Origin: an archaeon | Lineage (GTDB): Archaea > Aenigmatarchaeota > Aenigmatarchaeia > GW2011-AR5 > GCA-2688965 | Assembly (NCBI GenBank): GCA_002688965.1 | Contig: NZEE01000114.1 | Coordinates: 1 to 9,156 of the forward strand | Direction: 5' to 3' | DNA: 9,156 nucleotides | Shown: piece after piece, positions 4,472 to 9,156 of the stretch | How the letters are laid out: each line of letters opens with the position of its first letter | Position numbering within the stretch: position 1 is the stretch's first letter | Position numbers and translations under genes: made by a program | The notes under the pieces: model-generated | What the model saw: the letters and a program-made list of their open reading frames with translations, nothing else | The model's database searches: none | What the model was told of the DNA's origin: nothing

Positions 4472-4591
4472 TTATCCTCCGAACAACCTAATAATTAAAT
4501 TATATCCAAACTTAAAACCATAGTACCAAAAAAACATACAAAATATCAAAATACAAGACCACACCACTGCCTTTCCTTCCCAATCGAACAT
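4472..4591 (-). CDS. 39-aa membrane peptide following the reductase
   Basis: The frame starts at ATG 4591, sharing one base with the reductase stop (TGATG). GAGGTG lies 5 nt upstream inside the last reductase codons. It ends in TAA 2 nt before the next gene. The product is MFDWEGK, then a very hydrophobic aromatic helix (about residues 8-24, AVVWSCILIFCMFFWYY), then GFKFGYNLIIRLFGG, a second amphipathic or re-entrant stretch. It fills the only gap in this block. It is a likely single-pass inner-membrane peptide of unknown function, and too short for confident family assignment. Confidence 0.7.
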   Translation of the reverse strand: MFDWEGKAVVWSCILIFCMFFWYYGFKFGYNLIIRLFGG

Positions 4592-6585
4592 CAGAACACC
4601 TCACAAGAACCCCCACTACAAGCAAGTTCACTTTGTTGGTTGGTATTATCCTCGATTTCTAACACATTTTCCAAATTGATTTTTTTCACATTTTTGGAAA
4701 ATTCTTCATACTCAGTTTGATTAATATCTTCAAACGGTGCTTGTACATACGTACCGTTATCATATGGCAAAAATGACAGTCCGTTAAACGAATCTTGATT
4801 TTCCCACAACCAATCTCCCACCGACCCCCATTCACTTATATTTATAGACACAGTTGCAGATACATTATGTGTATTCATACCACCATTATGTCCTTCCCGA
4901 ACCCAATGTCTAGTGAAATGTGAAATTCGTTCTAAGAAACTTTTAACATCCTCATCTCTGGTTTTTGCCAATAACGGTGCTTTCACAGGCACAGTTATAA
5001 TTGCCCCATCACCAAATACCTCATCTTCAATTATCTCTGGTACATTTTCCAGCAAATACCGATAAATTGCTTCATTTTTACCGACTCGCAATCTTCGTTT
5101 ATAATATTCGTTGTGCCATGCATGAATACCCGATGACGTACCTAACACCAATGACCCTGTACCTTCTGGTTTTACACAAGTCACCCGTCTTGCTGGATTC
5201 AAACCGATTATTTTTGCCACTCTTTTATTCTCCGTGACACAAGTTTTTGCTGCTTCTGAGAAATTCCACTCTGTATGATCAATAGATGCAATACCTGTCA
5301 ACGAAACCCCCAATAATGCCTCTTTTTCAGTCTGTTTTTTCCATTGTGATCGTAAATAATGAAAATCAGTATAAGATGCCTGTAACGTGCCTATAAATGA
5401 TGCCACTTTTGCTCGTTCATTCAAATCTTCCTGTGACTCTATAGTTGCGACATTAATTGAAGTCAGATTGCAAAACTGATACGGATAGAGACTGATTTCA
5501 CAACATGGATTCGACCCCAATTCTATATTGTTGGTGAAATATAGTCCTGGCTCTCCCGATCCACTTTGCTTAATCACTTGCCATCTCGAATCAAATACAT
5601 CTTTGGTTATAAGTGGTCTGGCAATCACAATGGAATTATTGGATCTTGCTCGTTCTGGATATAAAAAATACCATTCTATTTTTCCTGTTTTCTGCATTTT
5701 CTCATAGGAATCGTTGTCCAAAAATATATCCTTGGTCTTACAATATTTCCCATCTCTCCAAGCAGAAATACGAACATTATATGCCCCATCTTGAACTGAT
5801 AAAATTTCTTCCTCAACTACATCATATGCTGTCTTAGACTTCAACATTTCTTGATCGTATATACTGAACAATGAAATTAAAGCAGATCTCCGAATTCCCC
5901 CTGCCAATACAGCATCTGCAATATAACATAAAATATCATGTGCTTCAATAGGTGTTAATTTGTCACCATCGTCTTTGGCATCCAAAAACGACTGAATGCT
6001 ATTCAGACACATTTTCAATGGTTCTGAGCCAGGTGCTTTCCCACCTGATATAACCAATCTAGCACCTTTATCCCTAATTGCTCGATAATCAAATAACGGA
6101 AGGGTTTTGCCATCAAAATATGCTCTCATCAACATTTTAATAGAATCTGCCCAACCTTCAATTGAGTCCTGTATTAGATACCTTCTCGATTTTAAAGGTT
6201 TTCTGATTTCTGGCAATTGCTCTACATGATGTCTCTGGACTGAATAACCAACACCACAACCTGATAAGAGCAAGAACATAGTTTCAGAAAATGCCAACCA
6301 ATCTGTTATTGGCAAATATGAGCAATTGAACATTCTTGCTGGATTAACTTCAATTGCAGTACCAGCAAACTGCATTGACCTCATCGACGGTATAACTTTT
6401 TTCTTATAAACGTATTTGTATGCACTTTCTATCTCATCCTTCAATTGTGGATGTGCTTTCTTATGCATATTCTCATTTCTCTTGACTGTTTCAGCATATG
6501 TCTCTCTACGATTTTTCTCTGGCAAATATTTTGCATATTTCATATGATGAACCAAATCACTCAATAACTCTAAATTAGTTTCCAT
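4591..6585 (-). CDS. nrdJ: adenosylcobalamin-dependent (class II, monomeric) ribonucleoside-triphosphate reductase (664 aa)
   Basis: Reduces ribonucleotides to deoxyribonucleotides, supplying dNTPs for phage DNA replication, with a thiyl radical made from coenzyme B12. The catalytic cysteines are all present and spaced as in the Lactobacillus enzyme: Cys88 (MFNCSYL) and Cys372 (FCNLTSINV) as the redox pair, Cys361 with Glu363 (GSNPCCEIS) as radical site and partner, and the C-terminal shuttle pair Cys656/Cys661 (ACSGGSCEVF). SGGKAPGSEPL (180-190) and AGGIRRSAL (228-236) correspond to the substrate and effector loops. There is no N-terminal ATP-cone, and no small-subunit gene nearby, as fits class II. 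At 664 aa it is shorter than the roughly 740 aa of cellular RTPR. The radical-site motif has Cys at the usual Gly (NPCCE rather than NPCGE). It overlaps the preceding gene by 16 nt. Confidence 0.95.
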   Translation of the reverse strand: METNLELLSDLVHHMKYAKYLPEKNRRETYAETVKRNENMHKKAHPQLKDEIESAYKYVYKKKVIPSMRSMQFAGTAIEVNPARMFNCSYLPITDWLAFSETMFLLLSGCGVGYSVQRHHVEQLPEIRKPLKSRRYLIQDSIEGWADSIKMLMRAYFDGKTLPLFDYRAIRDKGARLVISGGKAPGSEPLKMCLNSIQSFLDAKDDGDKLTPIEAHDILCYIADAVLAGGIRRSALISLFSIYDQEMLKSKTAYDVVEEEILSVQDGAYNVRISAWRDGKYCKTKDIFLDNDSYEKMQKTGKIEWYFLYPERARSNNSIVIARPLITKDVFDSRWQVIKQSGSGEPGLYFTNNIELGSNPCCEISLYPYQFCNLTSINVATIESQEDLNERAKVASFIGTLQASYTDFHYLRSQWKKQTEKEALLGVSLTGIASIDHTEWNFSEAAKTCVTENKRVAKIIGLNPARRVTCVKPEGTGSLVLGTSSGIHAWHNEYYKRRLRVGKNEAIYRYLLENVPEIIEDEVFGDGAIITVPVKAPLLAKTRDEDVKSFLERISHFTRHWVREGHNGGMNTHNVSATVSINISEWGSVGDWLWENQDSFNGLSFLPYDNGTYVQAPFEDINQTEYEEFSKNVKKINLENVLEIEDNTNQQSELACSGGSCEVF

Positions 6586-6899
6586 CTACCATTCTCCTTC
6601 AATTTTGCTATCTCTTTATATTCCTTTAATTCTGTTTGCACCACTTTTCCTCTATCTATCAGAAATTCATACTCTAACCAATATCCTTCATGAATGGCAT
6701 ATATAGACATTGATAAAGACTGCCCAATATCAATATCAGGATCGAGTTTAAGTTGACCCTCTTTTGTAATAACATAATGTTCCATCACAGAGTATAAATC
6801 TTTGGTCTGGTATTCTAGTGAATTTGGATCAATATCACTGGTATCATTATCTGGGATCGGCAACAACATTGAACATTTAACTGTATCAAACATTCCCAT
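6570..6899 (-). CDS. MGMFDTV-type phage protein, unknown function (109 aa)
   Basis: Begins MGMFDTVKCSMLLP and continues LEYQTKDLYSVMEHYVITKEGQLKL. This is a pattern I recognise from small uncharacterised proteins common in tailed phages (MG-FDT start, then QTKDL and a Y-I--DG-L strand). It is a probable beta-rich cytoplasmic protein without membrane segments. The start at 6899 is chosen over an ATG seven codons upstream because it forms a TAATG overlap with the primase stop and has AAGGTG 8 nt before it. It lies between primase and the class II reductase and overlaps the latter by 16 nt, so a role in nucleotide or DNA metabolism is possible but only by context. Confidence 0.85.
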   Translation of the reverse strand: MGMFDTVKCSMLLPIPDNDTSDIDPNSLEYQTKDLYSVMEHYVITKEGQLKLDPDIDIGQSLSMSIYAIHEGYWLEYEFLIDRGKVVQTELKEYKEIAKLKENGRWKLI

Positions 6900-7930
6900 T
6901 AGAATTTCACCTTTGCCCATTCCTTCAATCTTAAATTTGCACCAATTCCTTGATAGGTGTTTATATTTATAATTTCTAAAATATCATCCGTATTCATTCC
7001 AGATAAAAAGATATCGTTTATGTCCTTATGCAAAATCTTTTCTGGAAAAATACTGATTGGAAATCCCATCTCAATATACCGTACCATACGTCGAATGGTA
7101 TCCCTATTTCTCGGTTCATTATCCATCACTACAACCGTTTTATCTATAGGCACTATACTAGGCAATGATTCACAATCACCGCCACCCATAGCAATACAAT
7201 TAGGTAAAAAAGTACTATCAAAAGGCCCTTCAACCACGTATATAGTTCTATCAAAATCAATTTTATCCAACCCAAACACTTTTGGTTCTTCGATAAAACC
7301 AAGTGTAATATATCTAATATTATGTTCCACCCGTTTAATAGTCCGTCCTTGCATATGAGTCAACTGACCCTTTTTATTGCAAAATGGTATCAATATTCTG
7401 CCATCATCTCTAACCATATCCAATAGTGCATCACCATATTTGTTGGGCAAAACATCTTGAATATATTCAGCAAAATCATCACACCAAGAAAAGGCAGAAA
7501 TTTTTGATAACCCTCTATCTCTCAAATATGACACTGCTGGATGACTATTATCCAATGTTCCAATGGGAATTTCTAACTTTGAACGTTTCCTAAACACAGG
7601 CGCATCATAATTGTACTGAACTATCGGTTTTTTGACCTTGCTAAATTGCCGATCACCCGATTTCCACCTCTCCATTCTGTATTCATGATACAATTCCGAA
7701 TCAATCTCCTTAATAACAGTACCTACTGAACCACCAAAACCGCAATTATGGCACTTAAAATACATTCCACCCTTTTTAGCATAGAAATATCCCCTTGCCT
7801 TTGATTTAGATTTTTGCGAGTCACCGCAAATTGGGCATCTACAGTTAAAAAGTGTGGGTTTTTTCTGCGAAAAATTATCAAGTTGCCCCGATAACCTATT
7901 GATAAATTGTGTATCTATTCTTATGCTCAT
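6899..7930 (-). CDS. 61: DNA primase, T4 gp61-like (343 aa)
   Basis: Makes RNA primers for lagging-strand synthesis, in T4 as a complex with the gp41 helicase. An N-terminal zinc-ribbon uses Cys32, Cys35 (CRCPICGDSQ) and Cys60, Cys63 (FKCHNCGF). A TOPRIM-type catalytic core follows, with YVVEGPFDSTF and its conserved Glu, AMGGGD, and VVVMDNEPRNRDT, whose Asp/Glu would bind metal. The length matches T4 gp61 (about 342 aa). The ATG at 7930 is chosen: the frame can be extended to a TTG three codons up, but that TTG abuts the -10 box and would precede the predicted transcript start. No ribosome binding site is present, so translation from the promoter at 7968-7939 may be leaderless. The helicase gene is not in the window. 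Confidence 0.92.
   Translation of the reverse strand: MSIRIDTQFINRLSGQLDNFSQKKPTLFNCRCPICGDSQKSKSKARGYFYAKKGGMYFKCHNCGFGGSVGTVIKEIDSELYHEYRMERWKSGDRQFSKVKKPIVQYNYDAPVFRKRSKLEIPIGTLDNSHPAVSYLRDRGLSKISAFSWCDDFAEYIQDVLPNKYGDALLDMVRDDGRILIPFCNKKGQLTHMQGRTIKRVEHNIRYITLGFIEEPKVFGLDKIDFDRTIYVVEGPFDSTFLPNCIAMGGGDCESLPSIVPIDKTVVVMDNEPRNRDTIRRMVRYIEMGFPISIFPEKILHKDINDIFLSGMNTDDILEIININTYQGIGANLRLKEWAKVKF
6964..6975 (-). promoter_or_regulatory. possible T4-type late promoter inside the primase gene
   Basis: The same 12-mer AAATTATAAATA as at 2110-2099, placed near the 3' end of the primase gene. The start would be near 6958, about 59 nt before the MGMFDTV-type gene. T4 late promoters often lie inside the preceding gene. 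The caveat is that the box encodes Ile-Ile-Asn-Ile in an AT-rich gene and would drive genes normally expressed early, so it may be coincidence. Confidence 0.4.
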
Positions 7931-7938
7931 GTAACACA

Positions 7939-7968
7939 ATTATACCATATCTGGATGGTCATTGTCAA
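7939..7968 (-). promoter_or_regulatory. strong sigma70-type (early) promoter before primase
   Basis: Perfect -35 TTGACA (7968-7963), 18-nt spacer, and perfect -10 TATAAT (7944-7939) preceded by TGG (extended -10). It begins 3 nt after the stop of the 68-aa gene and fills the whole gap before primase. The start is expected near 7932, about 2 nt before the primase ATG. It should drive primase, the MGMFDTV-type gene and the reductase in the early phase, and perhaps everything to the terminator at 148. Hexamers, spacer and the ATATGGTATAAT 12-mer match the promoter at 97-68. Confidence 0.88.
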
Positions 7969-7971
7969 GTC

Positions 7972-8178
7972 TTATTTCATAAATTGAATTATTGATAAGA
8001 TCGAACTGATAAAGGCAGGTAGTCCAGCACCAAATAGAACAATTTTCCAACCAATCTTCAAAGTGGTATCAATCCGTTTCAACTCTAGTTCTAGATGATG
8101 CAAATGATTGTCCTTCATATCGGATATCTGTCTTTCCAGATTATCCAACCGATGAATTATTAACTCAGTTGCGTCCAT
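7972..8178 (-). CDS. small coiled-coil/membrane-anchor protein, holin-associated type (68 aa)
   Basis: Residues 1-41 form a charged heptad-like helix (LIIHRLDNLERQISDMKDNH, then LELELKRIDTTLK), a likely coiled coil on the cytoplasmic side. Residues 43-65 are one membrane helix (GWKIVLFGAGLPAFISSILS), ending in FMK. This layout matches small XhlA/haemolysin-like proteins that accompany holins in many phages, but similar anchors have other roles. The ATG at 8178 has GAGG 7 nt upstream and overlaps the preceding gene by 14 nt. The two-helix membrane protein at 4067-3702 could be a functional partner, though it is distant. Confidence 0.78.
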   Translation of the reverse strand: MDATELIIHRLDNLERQISDMKDNHLHHLELELKRIDTTLKIGWKIVLFGAGLPAFISSILSIIQFMK

Positions 8179-8728
8179 TGAATAACCTCATATAATCTTT
8201 AAAAGTTATCCATTTTTTCTTTTTCTTCTTTTTACGATGTCGTTTTTGTACAGATTTGGATACAGGTGGATCGTCTGGTGGAAGTCCAGCAATATTTCCA
8301 CTACTCGCAGAATTCACAGGTGCATCTTCTAGCATAATTTTTTCCAAATCCTCCCAAACAAACTTTGAAAAGGTCTTGGTGCGATTAAATTCTTCATTTT
8401 CTCTAAGCATGAGATATGAAGCTCTTGTCACCGATGTTACACCACTATTTAATTGTGGATGCAACACCCTCATTACAGGATTCTTCTTCAATTCGAGATC
8501 ATTTATAGGCAAATGCATGATCAATTTTTTGATATTCCAGCATATACGTTCAAAATTGCTGTATGCACTTTTTTCAGAAAATGATTCCAAGTCTTTATGT
8601 TTTTTGAGAACATTTCCTTCATCATCTATAATCCCTAGTCTATATGCCTTTGTTCGTCTAAAAGGTGTAACTAAGGTCTTGATCAACCTAAAAATGAGAT
8701 TGTATTCACTCGGTGCGTATGCTGGCAT
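8165..8728 (-). CDS. conserved-looking phage protein with basic C-terminus (187 aa)
   Basis: The N-terminal region (FRLIKTLVTPFRRTKAYRLG, then IIDDEGNVLKKHKDLE and SAYSNFERICWNIKKLI) resembles an uncharacterised protein I associate with marine T4-like phages. About residues 137-160 are a low-complexity Ser/Gly/Pro linker (NSASSGNIAGLPPDDPPVSK), followed by a very basic stretch (QKRHRKKKKKKKW) and a short aromatic end. The ATG at 8728 shares one base with the preceding stop (TAATG) and has GAGGA 7 nt upstream. The linker plus poly-Lys tail suggests binding to nucleic acid or to an acidic surface; the function is unknown. A late promoter box lies 53 nt upstream. Confidence 0.82.
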   Translation of the reverse strand: MPAYAPSEYNLIFRLIKTLVTPFRRTKAYRLGIIDDEGNVLKKHKDLESFSEKSAYSNFERICWNIKKLIMHLPINDLELKKNPVMRVLHPQLNSGVTSVTRASYLMLRENEEFNRTKTFSKFVWEDLEKIMLEDAPVNSASSGNIAGLPPDDPPVSKSVQKRHRKKKKKKKWITFKDYMRLFNGRN

Positions 8729-9123
8729 TAAATTGTCCTCAATTCTGAAACAATATCTTGATTCAACGAAATATCAACAGTATTTATAATTTCACCATCT
8801 GCCAAAACACCAGAAATGGACTCTGGTAGACGATTTAATAAAATTAAAAACGGTTTTAATAATGACCACTGTTCTTCTGGTATCTTAAAAAACAGGATCT
8901 TAGTCATTGCTTCACTCTCAAACACGTTGTAGAGCAAAATGAGATGGTTGACAATTAAATTGATTTTGATCACACCCTTATTTTGATAACGATTAAACAA
9001 CCGTTTGATATATTTGATGTGATTCAAATCCTCATTAAAATCATCTATCCCTGTACAATGGGGATTTTGATAATTTTGTGCAGCATATAGAAAAAAATTG
9101 TCAACCGATAACTCATTAAGCAT
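8728..9123 (-). CDS. conserved-looking marine-phage protein, unknown function (131 aa)
   Basis: The opening NFFLYAAQNYQNPHC, then DDFNEDLNHIKYIKRLFNRY, and INLIVNHLILLYNVF with ILFFKIPEEQWSLLKPFLIL, form a helical pattern that I associate with an uncharacterised protein family of T4-like marine phages. No catalytic motif or membrane segment is visible. The ATG at 9123 has AGGA about 10 nt upstream and is the only good start. The stop overlaps the next gene as TAATG, so the two are translated together. The recognition is from memory of the pattern and was not checked by search. Confidence 0.8.
   Translation of the reverse strand: MLNELSVDNFFLYAAQNYQNPHCTGIDDFNEDLNHIKYIKRLFNRYQNKGVIKINLIVNHLILLYNVFESEAMTKILFFKIPEEQWSLLKPFLILLNRLPESISGVLADGEIINTVDISLNQDIVSELRTI
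8781..8792 (-). promoter_or_regulatory. possible T4-type late promoter inside the 131-aa gene
   Basis: Third copy of the 12-mer AAATTATAAATA, near the 3' end of the 131-aa gene. The start would be near 8775, about 47 nt before the 187-aa gene. Its identity with the two other copies and its position 50-70 nt ahead of a gene support a real late promoter; lying inside coding DNA is common for T4 late promoters but leaves room for chance. Confidence 0.5.
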
Positions 9124-9156
9124 TCATGACTAATCCTACGAAAAAATTTATGCGTC
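9116..9156 (-). CDS. possible 3' end of an upstream gene, cut by the window edge
   Basis: One minus-strand frame is open from the window edge to TAA at 9118-9116 and would end RINFFVGLVMNA, overlapping the 131-aa gene by 8 nt in the style of this genome. Only 12 codons are visible. The other two minus frames give an immediate stop or run into the next gene. No function can be assigned. Confidence 0.35.
   Translation of the reverse strand, partial: RINFFVGLVMNA

Noticed and set aside
4839..4846. TATAAATA (late promoter core) inside the reductase gene
   Set aside because: It lacks the AAAT flank shared by the other three copies and lies more than 240 nt from the next gene start; it encodes conserved-looking Ile-Asn-Ile and is probably chance.
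6957..7358. Plus-strand open frame of 133 codons inside primase
   Set aside because: It lies antisense to conserved TOPRIM motifs of the primase and is rich in Ile/Ser as expected for the reverse of AT-rich coding DNA.
8256..8789. Plus-strand open frame of 177 codons
   Set aside because: It is the shadow of the 187-aa and 131-aa minus-strand genes, has no ribosome binding site and low-information composition; minus-strand genes have overlaps, start signals and family-like patterns.
9126..9156. Plus-strand ATG at the right edge starting MTNPTKKFMR
   Set aside because: No ribosome binding site, and it would be the only plus-strand gene; too little is visible to claim it.
1..9156. tRNA genes, CRISPR arrays, insertion sequences, attachment sites
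   Set aside because: No cloverleaf, regularly spaced repeats, transposase frames or inverted terminal repeats were seen by reading; a tRNA scan would be needed to exclude degenerate tRNAs.

Overview
The window looks like part of the genome of an AT-rich, T4-like tailed phage, most plausibly a marine myovirus. Every credible gene lies on the minus strand, so transcription runs from high to low coordinates. Genes are packed with ATGA, TAATG or TGATG junctions or gaps of a few bases. A gp61-type DNA primase of T4 length, three identical T4-style late promoter boxes (TATAAATA in a shared 12-mer), a phage-type class II ribonucleotide reductase and an A-type iron-sulfur carrier together support this. 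No sequence search was run, and the host cannot be named; the reductase only implies that adenosylcobalamin is available in it.

In the direction of transcription: (1) 9156-7972 holds the end of a possible upstream gene, two conserved-looking phage proteins of unknown function (131 and 187 aa), and a 68-aa coiled-coil plus membrane-anchor protein resembling small holin-associated proteins. (2) A very strong sigma70-type promoter (7968-7939, extended -10) sits directly before the primase gene. Its predicted transcript begins about 2 nt before the ATG, so the mRNA may be leaderless. The primase is followed by an MGMFDTV-type phage protein and a monomeric B12-dependent ribonucleotide reductase, giving a DNA replication and nucleotide supply block (7930-4591). 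(3) 4591-2224 is an accessory stretch: a 39-aa membrane peptide, a 128-aa unknown, a two-helix membrane protein, a trypsin-like serine protease without a signal peptide, a 28-aa peptide with nine cysteines, a 94-aa unknown that may be a distant paralogue of the 128-aa protein, and an 83-aa unknown. (4) 2218-1236 has a 35-aa membrane peptide, a late promoter, an 82-aa unknown, an IscA/ErpA-like Fe-S carrier, a 20-aa membrane peptide and a 63-aa coiled-coil protein. (5) 1224-199 has a 141-aa unknown, a GIY-YIG-like nuclease and a 57-aa basic protein. (6) An intrinsic terminator (148-127) closes the transcription unit. A second copy of the strong early-type promoter (97-68) then opens the next one, whose first gene may start at the very edge of the window.

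The most unusual content is a set of five very short genes (20, 28, 35, 39 and 57 aa) that fill almost every gap, usually with ribosome binding sites or stop/start overlaps that argue they are real. The 28-aa peptide, with nine Cys and three His in a repeating CC/CxC pattern, looks like a miniature metal-binding protein and is the strongest candidate for something undescribed. The promoter set (two near-identical sigma70-type modules and three identical late boxes) gives a readable plan of early and late transcription.
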